Source: Simmondsia chinensis
Taxonomy: Eukaryota > Streptophyta > Magnoliopsida > Caryophyllales > Simmondsiaceae
Length of the DNA: 64,000 nucleotides
Assembly (NCBI GenBank): GCA_018398585.1
Contig: JAGTTD010000009.1
Coordinates: 17,365,193 to 17,429,192 of the forward strand
Direction of reading: 5' to 3'
The position numbers and the translations under genes were made by a program. The notes under the pieces were generated by a model, which saw nothing but the letters and a program-made list of their open reading frames with translations, was not told where the DNA came from and searched no databases. Positions 44,979 through 57,239 of the stretch are shown one piece after another. How positions within the stretch are numbered: position 1 is the first letter of the stretch; every line of letters starts with the position of its first letter.

Positions 44979-46479
44979 GAGATGCTGCTTATTACGCTTT
45001 TTTTTGTTCTTTCGGAGAAAAAGGATAATATTATTATATGGATAAAATTATTATTGTCAGAATAAGATTGTAGTTTTTACTTTAAAAAAAAAATTTATAA
45101 CTCTTATTATTTGTAAATATGTTATTGCTCTGATACTAATAATTATTCCCCGGATAATAATGATTGCCGAGAAACAAATTGACTTTAGATACCTAGAGGT
45201 TAGTTAATATATTATTCAGGTATTTTGAGGTTTTAAAATATTTTTGAGGCACCCTAAAACTTCATAACATTTTTTTTCAGATACACTCAGAATAACTTTG
45301 TTATGCCTCCCCTAGTTTTTGGTACCGTGACATTTAAAAAAAATTCTGAAACATGGTATTTATATTTTAAATAATTTTAAAAGTTGTAAAATATTTAAAC
45401 AATTAAAAAATATTTTGATTCTTAAAAATATTTGAATATCTAAAATTTTGCAAATATTACAAAAAATATCTAAAAGAACTTTAAATTGAATATATTTTAA
45501 AACCTATATTACAATTTGTAAATATTTAAATATTTTAAAATAATTTTATCTCAGAAAATAATTGAAATATTTTAAATTTCAATAGATATTAAAAATTAAT
45601 TTTCTATATAATAAAAATATGTAAAATATGTAAAACTATTTCCAAATTAGCAAAATAATATACATATTATAAAATATTAAAATATTTATAAACATTAAAA
45701 TATTTGGTCAAATATCTAAATATTTTCTTAAATAAATAAAGACTTTCAAATATTTAAAATTTATCAAAATATTTTAAATATTGAAGCTTATATAAAAATA
45801 TAAAATATCTTTTGAATAAGTACGTATTTGATATGTAATATTTTTTAAATATGCAAAGCAGTGTATGAGGGTAAGCCCACAAGGTGCTACTTGCACAAGG
45901 CTATTTCCGATGTAAAATATCTAAAATATTCATTATGTTTTTAAAAATTTAATTATTTTAAAAACATCTCAACTTCTTTTAAATAATTGTAATGCTTTTA
46001 AAAGTATTTAAAATACTCATGTAAATATCCTAATTAAATTTAAAATACTTTTAAATATTTACCATATTTTAAAATGTTAATATATTTTTAAAGTATTCAA
46101 TTAAATTTTAAAATACTCTATGAGTATTAGCATATTTTCTAAGTATTTGAAATAGTTTTAAAATATTTAAAAATCTTTATTGAATATTTAAAATATTTTC
46201 TTCAAATATTTACAATTTTTTTTAACAATTATAATATTGTAGGATAATATTAATGGAGATCCCTCGAACTATTAGTCAAAATCAAAGTGACTTTCCGAAC
46301 TCTTAATTTTATCAAAGACACTCCTTGAGCTATTGATCAAAATGAGTGCAACCCCCTGAACTTTCAATTTCATCAAAGAAAAACCCAAACTATTAACTCT
46401 AATCAATTCAATCCATTATCTTTAAAAATTATATCAAAAGCATCTAAATCAATTAAAAAACTTTAAATAAAATTTGGCT

Positions 46480-46970
46480 CAGGTATCCTTAGGATTGATA
46501 AAATAATTTTTTGATGTCTTGAGGTTTTAAAATATTTTTACAATAATTTAAATTTTGGTAATTCTTTTTCATATATTATCCATATAACTCTATTCGGATT
46601 TTTGTTAAATTACACTAACTTGAACCTTGAAAATAATATAACTGAAGGTAAAATTTTTATTTATTTTTAAAGTAGACTTACTAAAAAATATTTAAAATAG
46701 TATTAAAAAATAAAATTTTATTTTTATTTCCAAAATTATTTAATTATAGTTTTAAGAGTTTTATTTTTTAAATTTAAAAAATTTTAACTATAAATGATAT
46801 TTAAATTATGTTTGAGGTATTTTATTTTTATTTTACTTCTCATATCAGCATAATTTAACGGAATTCTAATGGAGTTATAAGAAAAAAACAAACTTGAAAA
46901 AAGGTTATGAAAGTTTATGGTGCCTCCAAAATAATTTTAAAAAAATTCTTAGGGCACGTATAAAATAGAT
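46480..46970. repeat. Smaller foldback-like unit
   Basis: The ends are imperfect inverses: CTTAGGATTGATAAAATAAT... on the left and ATAATTTTAAAAAAATTCTTAG on the right. Both ends resemble the outer end of the 45200 arm (GTGCCTCCAAAATA compared with TTTTTGAGGCACCCTAAAAC). It looks like a related element abutting the larger one. Confidence 0.4.
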
Positions 46971-46972
46971 TA

Positions 46973-48391
46973 TGATACGGATTAGTCTAGGAAGGGTCGG
47001 TTTGTCCCTCGAAGATGAACTAAATGATGAAATTCAGAAGAATAAGGGAGAAGAAGCAAAAGAGAGAGTTTAGGGAGAAAAGATTTCTGTTATTATCATT
47101 CAACAACAACTGTTTACTTATATATTCTTGAAATCCAAACTAACTCCTCTAGCTAACTAACATCAATCAAGCACTTATTACAAAATTGCCACAACCATAC
47201 ATGTATCTTTAATGACCAATCCAAGTCTAATCTCAATCTAATATCCTAGACTAATAGCGGTATTAGTTTCAGAATTACATTGTATCAATATCCTCCCTTT
47301 GAAAAGCACCCTTGTCCTCAAGGGTGAAAGTCGAAGCATTACTCCTCCTGGGTCAAAGACTATGGATACCAACTATAATTCGTGAGTCATCCCATCATCT
47401 TGTAGGTCATGCGGTCGCACTTCCACCCTTGGCCTTGATGACTTCGGTGTTGTCAGCTCTTGGTGGCCATCATTAACCTTCAATAGCCCCTTCACTTCAA
47501 TAGCTAAATTTAGTCGAAACTCTAGCAATGGTGGTAGTCTTGTCAGCATGCTCAACCTTTGTCCGAACAAGAATGGTGGGTTTACTGAGTTTGACTCCAC
47601 CAATGCCACCATCATTTTCATCGGCTCCTCTGTCGGAACCACCTTCATTGCGTTCATTTTCACTGGCATCATCTTTTCCATCACCATCGTCAGCCCTTTT
47701 TAAGGATCCTTTGACATTATCGCTGCTGTTATACCCCCCACAACCATTTTCAGGGCCATTGTTGATGGTTCCTCACTTAATACGTCCCCGGTTGTCTCCT
47801 CCATTGGCACTTCCATTACATCCTCCTCGTGGTTGGAGTTCTTGGTTTCTATTGGAGGTCCTAATGATAAATAGGTCATCTCCACCTCGATCTTGGTCGG
47901 TGTTGGTGGTTCTAGAGCCTCCTCAACCAAGTCTTGCATAATTGGGGTAATTTGCTCCAATTTGACACAAATTCTAGAGCGTTCTTGCATCTCATCAAGT
48001 TGTGCCATTATCTTTGAGAATTGCGCTTTTATTTCGGCAAATGCAATTGGGTCAAATGCCATTTTGGATTCGGGTTCAATCACCCATAGTCAAAGGCTTG
48101 TTTAGCTCTGATACCAATGATACGGATTAGTTCAGGAGAGATCAAGTCCCTCGAGATCTAATTGAGAATTTGAAGAGAAATTCAGGGAGAAAGAGAATAG
48201 AGAAGAGAAGTAGGGAGAAGATAATTGTGATTTCTAATTCCATACCCTTTCTTGAATCCAATTATGACTACTTATATGAACCTCCATACACTAACTCTTG
48301 CTTGACAACTTGTAACTACCTAATTACTTACAGTTCTAATGCAAGACTTATATTTCTTACATGCCCATGTCTATATACAAAATATCATGTA
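46973..48391 (-). mobile_element. Gag-only gypsy derivative A
   Basis: The 3' LTR is 46973-47288 and the 5' LTR 48119-48391 (ends TGATAC...GTATCA). A perfect PBS TTGGTATCAGAGC (minus) lies at about 48106-48118. A polypurine tract, CAAAGGGAGGATAT in minus sense, lies at about 47289-47302. The interior is a single gag-like region with no pol. The two LTRs are quite diverged from each other. The 5' LTR is far more like those of derivative B, so the 5' part may have come by recombination. Confidence 0.75.
47373..48083 (-). pseudogene. Gag-like ORF of derivative A
   Basis: The 48083-47700 frame starts MIEPESKMAFDPIAFAEIKA with a helical QFSKIMAQLDEMQERSR stretch. It then becomes acidic and rich in Glu and Pro (HEEDVMEVPMEETTGDVLSE). 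It continues with MVMEKMMPVKMNAMKVVPTE at 47687 to a stop at 47373. There is no knuckle, retro-gag core or protease. The low-complexity Met/Glu/Pro tail is unlike known gag, and I assign gag only by position after the PBS. Confidence 0.5.
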
Positions 48392-48699
48392 TCAAGAGAT
48401 CAAGTCCCTCAAAATCTAATTGAAAATTTGAAGAGAAATTGAGGGAGAAAGAGAATAGAGAAGTGAAGTAGGGAGAAGGTAATTGTGATTTCTAATTCCA
48501 TACACTTTCTTGAATCCAATTACGACTACTTATATGAACCTCCATACACTAACTCTTGCCTAAAAACTTGTAACTACCTAGCTACTAACAGTTCCAATGC
48601 AAGACTTATATTTCTCACATTCCCATGTCTCTATACAAAATATCCTGTATCAATACACCCTCCTAAAGATCACACTTGTCCTCAAGTGTTAAGTTAGGA

Positions 48700-48930
48700 A
48701 GCACTGTCGGAGGTTAGAGAGAAATTTCTGAGTTGCATAATTCTTTGGACGATTTTGAAAATGATACTGTAGCCTCTTATATCACTCCTATAGTACCTTA
48801 TACGACCTTGGAACACCCACATGTATCTCACATTCTTTAGTTCTAGCCATTGCATTACAACATTTGATTTCTTTGGATCAATTACAACTATTTGAGTAGT
48901 TAGGATGTGTCCCAGATATTCAACCTAAAG
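48700..48930 (-). pseudogene. RT thumb/connection fragment in derivative B
   Basis: The minus-sense frame reads VEYLGHILTTQIVVIDPKKS, then VVMQWLELKNVRYM and RYYRSDIRGYSIIF. This corresponds to VEYLGH..SxxGVxxDPKK and RGFLGLTGYYRRFIRGYGxI of gypsy RT. It is isolated from any other pol motif, showing that B descends from a full gypsy element by internal deletion. Confidence 0.85.
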
Positions 48931-49133
48931 GACTACAAGCACATTTACTCATTTTGACAAAATTAGTAACCCTCTAGGATCAAATACTAGAGGTATTAAT
49001 TTTTATGATTTTTACTTAAAATATTTTAGTAAAAGCAAACTAAGTAACCATGTAAAAGTGAAGGGGTAAAATCGTAATTTTGTCTAAACCAATTCAACCC
49101 TAACCCAATTCTTGTTCGTTGGGTGCTCCGCAT

Positions 49134-49780
49134 CTATGAAACGTTGTATAGGTCATGCGGTGGAGAGTGATGGAAGCCAAGAGGTGGCCAGCGGTGTATG
49201 ACAAGCGGCGGTGCTTGGTGGTTGATAGGCTTCATCAACCTCTTCGCTCTCTCGCGGTAGTGGCTTGGTTTCAAGATGGCCCTTGGCATCCTCAACTTTT
49301 GTCTTGACGATGATGTAATCTTCGTCTTCCCCAACGAAGTGCGGTGGCCCTCCACGGTGCTGAACGGGCTTCTCGTGGAGGTCACCTTCTTCACCTCCAC
49401 CATCATCGTTGGTTCCTTATTTCGTGCATCTAAACCTCCGATGAAGGCTTCGGCTGGTTTAAACGCTACCTCGTCGACCCAAGCTGGTGGTTCGGCACCT
49501 TGGTGGTGACGGAAATGCTGTCTTCCTCCTCTAATATCGACTCCGGCAACTTCGGCTTGCGGTCTTCATTTTTAGTAAGTTTTGGTGCTTTCTTGACCGG
49601 ATCCGGTGCAATTGTTGAGGTAATTTGTTCTGATTTACCAGTGCTCACAAACTTCATTTCCACTGCCACCACCGTCTTCGTTGTCGAATTTTCCATGGTC
49701 ACAACATTAATTTTCTCCTTGTTGACTAGTTCATCAGTTTTTCTAGATAACTTGACCAATTTTTCCGGCTGTGGATCCAA
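49134..49780 (-). pseudogene. Gag-like ORF fragments of derivative B
   Basis: 49780-49466 starts MDPQPEKLVKLSRKTDELVN and is Lys, Thr and Glu rich. 49406-49134 is basic. There is no recognised domain. The position after PBS and leader matches the gag-like frame of derivative A. Confidence 0.45.
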
Positions 49781-51266
49781 TTAAGATCCTTGAAATCTAT
49801 CTTCCGATATTGCTCAATTAATGCAACTCCTTAGTGTCTTAGATTTTCGGCTATTCAATTTTTGAGCTCCAGATTCACATTGATAGCCATTTCACTTTTT
49901 TTTTCCTTCACAGGTTGAGAGCGTGGAGATGCTCTGATACTAATGATATGGATTAGTTCAAAAGAGATCAAGTCCCTCGAGATCTAATTGAGAATTTGAA
50001 GAGAAATTAAGGGAGAAAGAGAACATAGAAGAGTAGTAGGGGGAAGATAATTGAGACTTCTAATTCCATACCCTTTCTTGAATCCAATTATGACTACTTA
50101 TATGAACCTCCATACACTAAATCTTGCTTAACAACTTGTAACTACCTAACTACTTACAGTTCCAATGCAGGAATTATATTTCTAACATTCCCATGTCTAT
50201 ATACAAAATATCCTGTATCGTATTACCGCATGTTAGGATACTTGAAGCAATGTTTTCTAATTTTTTTTTCATAGTTTTGGATGTCTTTTGATAAATTTGA
50301 AGGGATCAAATTGATCTTCTTTGATTGTTTAGGGGTATCATTGATACAACTTAGAAATTGAGGGGGTTATATTGATTTTAACCAATAGTATGTGGGTTGT
50401 GTTTGATAAAATTACAAATTGGAGGGTTCAGATTGATTTTTACCAATAGTTCAGGGGTGTCTTTGATGAAATTAAAAGTTCAGGGGGTTACTTTGATTTT
50501 GATAAATAGTTCAGGGAGCCTCCGTGAATATATTATCCAACATTTTAAAATATTTAATTGATTTTCTTATATGTTTTAAACATTTTTTAATATTGAAAAT
50601 ATTTGTTAAATATTTAGAATATTTTATATATATTTAAATTATTTTTTAAAATATTTAAAATATTTTAACAAATTTATTAATATTGACAATTTCTTAGATA
50701 TTTAATATACTGTCAAAATATATATGATTATACAAATATTAAATATATATAAAATATTTTACATATTTTTTAGGATAAATAAAATATTTTTTAATTATTT
50801 AAAGTATTTTTAAAATATTATATTTTCTAAATTTTTTTATAAATATGAAACTTTTAGTTATTTTTTAAATGTCATATTAGCAAAGACTAACGGAACCACT
50901 GACAAAGTTATGCTAATGGTACCTAAAAAAAATGTTTCCAAAGTTTAGGATAATTCAAAAACATTTCAATCAAGATATCTAAAAATTATATTATAAAATC
51001 TTACGGCACATAGACCAAATGTTCTCTTTCATTTTTATTTTTTTAAAGTGCCACATTGCAAAATTAACAGAACTCTAACAGAATTATGCGGAGGATACCT
51101 AAGAAAAGATTACCAAAGGTTAGATTACCTCAAAAACATTGTAAAATCTTAGGGTATATGAAAATATAGTATGAAATCGTACATGAACCACATTTTCTCC
51201 TCACTTAAAATACAGGTGAGGAAAATAATAGATATCCTCTTTCTAAGGGGTCCATCTAATGCAACA

Positions 51267-53434
51267 TAATGTAGATCGGTCTTAAGATCCAACATGCAAC
51301 CTCGAACCTCGACGACATATGGTGGGAAAGGTAGGGTACCTCTAACCCGTCGATCGTACCTAGCGATGCCGGATTAAGAGAGATCAGTTAAAACTCGTTA
51401 ATTCTGCAAATACCCCAACAATAACCTAAAGAAGAGCTGCATAATTATTATTGAACTCTTCCAAAATAAAAATAACAGAGATCACTCAAAACAAAATATT
51501 CAAGTTTATCAAATAATCAAAAACTTCCTCAAACTATAAACTGATGGCCTATTTATAGGCACTTATCTAACCATACTATTAATTCAAATTATTTTATAAA
51601 AAAAACAATCCTATTTTTATTCTACCTAAACTAATATAATCTTTACTTAACTCAAAAATCATAAACCTAATTACATGATTGAGTAAAAATAAACTCTAAT
51701 AAATAAAATGTTAATTAATCGAAAGATATAAATCTAATTAAGTTCAAAAAACCCTAATTAAATCCTAATTAAAATAAAAGAATACTTATGTTGTTGCTTA
51801 GCCTGGTTTCAATTCCAACCATTCTCGAGCTCCCGTTTGTCTCTTTTTTCTACCTCAATCGGGTTATTTTCAGGCCTGTTTGCATCATTCTCGCCTACTT
51901 AAACATAATTTGTCCTCCAATTTGACTTGTTAATCTTGTTGGAGGATTAATATGGCCATGGGAAAAATTATAGGCTCTCAACTTAAGCGTTGAAGTATTT
52001 AGATGTGGGGTTATATTAATTGGTGCTCGGGTGGAGATAACGGAGATGGTTGAAGTTGGACCGGTGGTGGTTTGTGGGCAATGGACAAGGTTGGTGTTGG
52101 TGGAGTTATTGGGTTGCGGTGGGGCTAGGATCTCACTCTTTTCAATTTTCTCCTCATCATAGACTGGCTCATCGTATATGAGCTCATCAAAGATTAGTGG
52201 AGAAGAAAACTCCTGAAGAGATTGACCATCCGTTTTTGTTGGTGGGTGAAACAGAGTTGGTGGATCATGGTGGGTTGTTGTTGGTGGTGATTGTGGTTGG
52301 GGGCTGATTTTTTGAGTTTCTGGTGGTGGATAACTGGTTTGGCTTGGTTGGTGATGGTGAGATTAGTTTCGTGATGTGGTGGCTTAAATTTCTTTTGGTT
52401 GTGGTGCGGTTGGATGTGTGAAGCGGCGTTGGTGGTTGTTGGACAATTTTGATGGAAGAGCGGTAGTGGAGATACGTGGTGGAATGTGGTTGTTTGTGGG
52501 GCCAAAAAGGTAGTGGTGGTGGTGGTGGAGCTCGAGTTGGGTAGGTGGTAAAGCGACGACTCGTAGATTTTGATGATGGTCGAGGTGGTACGGTCTAGGA
52601 GGATAATCGATGGTGACGATGCAAGTCATAGACTTCCACTTCCAATGCTATCATCTTTTGCATCAATCACTCTTCCCTTTCCTCAAGCCACTTGAATCTC
52701 ACATCCACCGTGAGTTTATGATCCTTTTTTCGCCTCCTCGGTGGCATGAATAATTAAGGAACGTGCCTTCGCTCTGATACCAATTAATGCAAATCAATTG
52801 TCTCTAATACAAACTGATGCAAATCGGTCTGAATATCCGATCAGCAACCTCAAACCTCAACGATACTTGGAGGGAAATGTAGGTGCCTCTAACTCGTTGA
52901 TCGTACCCAATGACGCCGGATTGAGAAGGATTTGCTAAAACTCGTTGATTCTACGAATACCCGAGCAATAACTTAAAAAGGAGCTACATAATTGTTATTG
53001 AAATCTTTCAAGACAAAAATTACAGAGATCACTCAAAATAAGACAATTCATCAAATTTATCAAATAATCAAAAGCTTCCTCAAACTATAAACGAAGAACC
53101 TATGTATAGGAACTCATCGAACACTACTCTTAATTTAAATTGAATTATTAAAAACAATCATATTCTAATTCCAACTAAACCTAATATAATCTTTACATAA
53201 CTTAAAAATTCTAAACCTAAGTACATGATTGAGTATAAACAAACTCTAATAAATAAAACACTAATTAAATAAAAGACCTAATATAATTAAGTTTAAAAAC
53301 CTTAATTAAATCCTATTTAAAATAAAAGAATACTTTTGTTGTTGCTTAGCTCGTTTTCAATGCCAACCCCTCTCAAGCTCTGGTTTCTCTCTTTTTCTGT
53401 CTCAATCGGGCTATTTTTAGGCCTATTTGGATCA
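51267..53434 (-). mobile_element. Gag-only gypsy derivative C
   Basis: LTRs are 51267-51887 and 52815-53434 (about 620 bp). Both contain a minus-strand TATAAATAGG box and a shared GTTGATCGTACC/GTCGATCGTACC stretch. A perfect PBS, TTGGTATCAGAGC (minus), is at 52771-52783, but 31 bp from the LTR end. A second, decayed PBS, TTTGTATTAGAGAC, directly abuts the LTR. The interior has only a gag-like frame. No target duplication is visible. Confidence 0.78.
52194..52747 (-). pseudogene. Gag-like ORF of derivative C
   Basis: It starts MPPRRRKKDHKLTVDVRFKW at about 52747, then LEEREE*LMQKMIALEVEVY with a TGA, a typical basic plus coiled-coil start. Later frames (52629-52384, 52505-52194) are His, Gln, Pro and Thr rich, from degenerate GTGGTTGTGG-type repeats. 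There is no retro-gag core or knuckle. Confidence 0.5.
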
Positions 53435-53596
53435 GAATAGACTAGATAGCCTGAATCTCATTCGAAGGGTGGCAGTCTCTCTTGCAAATGCTTGAGAATG
53501 AATGGCCAAACTTAATCCCAGCTTAATTACTCTCTTGAAACATCTAAGAAATAAAATAAAGCAATGCATGAATCAAAATATCTCCCACCATCTTAT

Positions 53597-54076
53597 TGTT
53601 GGAAAATATTTTAAAAATATTTTCTAAATTAATCAGAACTAATGCAGAAAAGATTTAAAATTCCAAATTCTAAACCTAGAGACCTGTAACATAATAACAT
53701 AGAATACCTTGCATAATGAAAACAGTAAACAAATAAATAAATAGAAAAGCGAATACAAAAGTACGGAATAGAAAATTACTTGAATGTAAACGACAAATGT
53801 CGCCCAAAAGAAAGAGTCGAGACCGTGAGACCTTTTTCGCAATCTCCACTGAACACCTATAGTATGGACTCCGAAATTGTTGTGCTCATGAAAAAAATTT
53901 TAAATGAAAAAATACTTGTTTTTAATTCTCCAAAAAATAATTTCAAAAAATTTTGGGTTGCTAAACTGAGCTTTCAAAAGCCCTATTTATGGTAAGTAAT
54001 AGATGGAAATTTAACTCCAAATTTCAATGTGGGACAAACAACTTTACATGTTTTTTTTCAAATAATCAACGCAACA
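53597..54076 (-). repeat. Copia-like LTR, probably solo
   Basis: It starts TGTTGGAAAATATT. It shares the layout of the LTR at 63492 (AACGCAGTGGAA / AATGCAGAAAAG, AATAGAAAAGCGAA, ACCGAGACC / GTCGAGACC). It has a minus-sense CATAAATAGGGC promoter-like box near 53979-53990. The right end, AACGCAACA, is a tentative call. Confidence 0.55.
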
Positions 54077-54089
54077 AGTATCGCCTTTT

Positions 54090-54610
54090 AAGTATGGCTA
54101 GCAAAATCGGATATGACATGATAACACGATGTGAAGATAGCGGGTTTGGGTTGGGATTTTTTAAGATAGGTTGAATTTGGGTTGACTCGTTTAACCCGTT
54201 TAGGTAATTGGGTTGAATTTGAGTTTGACATATTTAACCCATTTTCAATAAGCTCGACCCGTTTATATAGTTATGTTAGGCACTTCAGTAACACACTAGT
54301 GTTATTATATAGATATTTTTGGTAGGCTATTACACATAAGATGGTTTATTTTAAATTATATTTAGTGGCATTAATTTGATGGTTTATTTTAACAATTATA
54401 AATATGTTATGTATTTATTACTACTATCAACCATGGGATATATTATTGACATGTTTGTAAGTTAACAAACTAGCATTTAATTATAAAAATTATAATATAA
54501 TTAAATGGGTAACCCACAGGTTGGCTGTTCAATAATTGTGTTGGATTAGAGTTGAGAGTTCCTAACCCGTTTAATAAACGGGACACATGTTGCACGCTGG
54601 TGTGCCAGTG
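54090..54610. mobile_element. MITE with AACCCGTTTAA-type repeats
   Basis: Repeated GGTTGAATTTGGGTT, GACTCGTTTAACCCG and ACCCGTTTAATAAACGGG words flank an AT-rich centre, as in a common class of plant hAT-like MITEs. Ends were not resolved. Confidence 0.5.
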
Positions 54611-56934
54611 GAATGAAGGGCGTTACTCTGTCACAACACGACACTTGTGTGTAATGACTAAATCGGCTTCTTATACATGGTTCCCTTTTTTTTTTTTGAA
54701 TTTTTTATTTAAATTCCAACATGTATAAATTCATCACATGAATTTTTGTGTATTTAACAAAAAATTATTCATCTCCTGAATTTTTGTGTAGTAAAAATTT
54801 ATTTCATTTTCTGTATTATTTAAATCTTTTAAATTGGTGTCATTTTAGAGGCTTATGGAATGATCTCAAGTACAATTCAATTCTGACTCCAAATGGGTCA
54901 AATCTAATTATCGTCATATAAGAATCTTTGATTATCATTTAGTAAACTTAATCCCACTAAATAAGTCTTATTGCACCCTAAAATTAAAATATATTTATTC
55001 AATAATTCTCAAATGACTTTATAATATAGTCAAAGCCTTTTTTAGATATCCACGAGAAAAAAATAACTTTAATTACTATCATTACTTGTCTCATAGCCGT
55101 TTCCTTTTGTTCCTGACTCACCTTTTTTTTGAATAATTTTGCAATACAAAAATATATTTATTGTATTAATTAAATTCAAAATTGGAGCACTTTGGCCAAA
55201 GACTTCAAATTTATCCAAACACTAGCGAATCCTACAAGGGGATATTTGTATCTCGTAAGAGACTATATATTTCATGTTGAACATGTGTGTCCGCCTCACT
55301 TTATACCATTACTAATGTACGTAGGATTTCAATCACTAATAGAAAACTAATGAGTACATAATGAGTACATGAAAATAACTAACACTTCATGCATGGGTCA
55401 AGGATATTCTCGAGATTTAGAGTCATCGTTTAAACAACACAAGATGAACCTTCTTAATACTTATAGCAATCTAGTAACAAGTAATTCATGTGGTCCATTT
55501 CAATGTATCAATCTTATTATGAAACACCAACATGACAAATTTTTTTTTTTTTTTTTTTTTATCATTTTATGTCTTGTCACTATTCCAACAAACATGCAAA
55601 AAGGGACTCGCATCAATTGGTTGCATGCCCAAATTCCGAACTCCACATGTTTGATCTCAATCAATCACCTATGGAGAAGGTTGACGCATTTGCTGAATGG
55701 GACTTGAGTTTGCAATTAATCGGTAGATTCTATTCATACTCTAATTAAGGAGATTTTAATTAATATTTGGAGTTTTTTAATGATTATTTGTTTGCAGAAA
55801 TGAAAGTGACATGAACTTGGCCCAAGTGGCAGTTGGGGGTGACGGAGCACAGCACTTAGACACCTTATCTCATACACTTAAGAGGTAAGAACTTGGGTGG
55901 AGAAAAGTCCAAAGCTCTGTAGTCCACTCACAAGCCCAAGTCGATCAGGTTTGTAAACTTGGCACCCTTAACTTGTGATAGCTCAAATGAGAGAGAACTT
56001 GACAAGATAAATATGGAGCAAACTATGTTTGGGTCATTTGATTAGGACCAATACAATCAAGGTCGGAGCCGTGGCCGTCAAAGCCATGAAACTGTGACTC
56101 AAATATAAATTCACCTGGCTCACTGAATTGTGACGCCAACCTAAGACCAACGTGATTAAGCTCAAGGCTTGGCCACAATAGCCTTAGACTAATGACACTA
56201 AACTTAACTCACCAAATTTGTGGGAGCAAAAACTAGGGAAGAAGGGATATACCTTCCCATACATTGTCACTAAAAATTCGAATGTACTACTTAAAAAAGA
56301 AAAATAGAAGCTACAATTACCACTACTCCTTGGCAAAGGAAAAAGAAATGAAGCACAAGTGTGTTCTAGAAAACTTGAAGAAGTTTTGCATGTTGGTGCA
56401 AATAAGTTTTGCATGTTGTCACTAAGAACTCCAAGTTTTAAGAGAGTCTCGAGGCCAATAACTAAATCATCATACTTTGCTCTGTTATTGGATTATCTTC
56501 CTATGAGAGAGACTGCTAGCTTAGTAATGACTCTTGAGGGCGATTCAATGATGCACCAACACCTGCACCGGTTTTAGTCTTGAAACATCAAAGTAAAACT
56601 TCCACAGGGCAATCCCAATTATTAAAGCTTCCCCCTCCTCATGGGTTCTTTCATCATCTAGGTTTTGGTGGTAAGCCAAGTAGTCAAAGCGCGGCCTTTA
56701 CAAACTATGGTGATGCATACACCAACTCAAATTGGCATAAGGCTACACTCCACTTGTTTAACCTTCCTCTCATTAGTGGTCTATCTAACATGTATTTTAG
56801 GACATTTGTTTGAGCAATTACGTATGATGTTTCTTAGGGCATGTCAATTTCCTGAGGCATTTCATTTCAAATGGTGCAAGAAAGGCTAAATTCTTCTCAT
56901 CATTACTAAGGTGAAAGTACGAACGAGACTTAGA
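54611..56934. other. No gene recognised
   Basis: AT-rich sequence with short frames only (largest 112 codons at 55369-55707, read through a T(20) run at 55541-55560). Nothing matches a known domain. Confidence 0.5.
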
Positions 56935-57201
56935 TGGGAGGAGCAGCATCAACCGGCTTTCGAGGCCATCAAGAAATACTTGATTAGGCCACCGATGTTG
57001 ATACCACTTAAGTAGGGGAAGCCGTTGAAACTTTATATCTCAGCCTCTGCTGAATCCATAGAATGCTTGTTAGTACAAGATAAGGAGAAAGGGTTTGAAC
57101 AAGCTCTATTCTACCTAAGTCGTTGTTTAAATGATTATGAAATAAAATATGCTTCAACGAAAAGTTGTGTTTTTCTTTTTATTACGCGTCTGCCAAATTG
57201 A
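56935..57201 (+). pseudogene. Gypsy RNase H fragment, plus strand
   Basis: The frame reads WEEQHQPAFEAIKKYLIRPP, then KPLKLYISASAESIECLLVQ and QALFYLSRCLNDYEIKYAS. These match WKEEHQKAFEEIKKYLSNPP, LKLYISAAEESIGCLLAQD and YYLSRxLxDxExxYS of gypsy RNase H. One TAG falls in IPLK*GK. Confidence 0.88.
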
Positions 57202-57239
57202 AGCATTATTTTCTTAAGTAACTTTTTGTTAAAGGGCAG

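Larger units (their letters stand above)
48392..50218 (-). mobile_element. Gag-only gypsy derivative B, head-to-tail with A
   Basis: The 5' LTR is 49946-50218 and the 3' LTR 48392-48656, which lacks the terminal 19 bp and directly abuts derivative A. The PBS is decayed, TTAGTATCAGAGC (minus), at about 49931-49943. The purine tract TTTAGGAGGGTGTAT (minus) precedes the 3' LTR. The interior has gag-like frames 49780-49466 and 49406-49134 plus a pol scrap at 48700-48930. The outermost flanks of A+B, GATTA (left) and TATTA (right), match 4/5. Confidence 0.75.
45200..51190. mobile_element. Large foldback-like structure with AT-rich inverted arms
   Basis: The left arm (about 45200-46460) and right arm (about 50262-51190) are related in inverted orientation. 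The inner halves contain CCCTGAACTATT / AATCAAAGT-AC type repeats: left from 46252, right reversed to 50525. The outer parts are arrays of AAATATTTTAAAATATT. The ends share ACATTTTTGAGGTNNNN-type words. The space between is filled by the tandem LTR elements 46973-50218. It resembles a foldback or MULE-type element with very long terminal inverted repeats. No transposase was found. Confidence 0.55.

Noticed and set aside
52194..52629. His/Gln/Pro/Thr-rich open frames resembling a low-complexity protein
   Set aside because: They are produced by degenerate GTGGTTGTGG repeats inside a gag-only LTR element. Kept only as a gag-like remnant.
55369..55707. 112-codon plus frame
   Set aside because: Contains a phenylalanine run from a T(20) tract and no recognisable domain. 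Chance frame.
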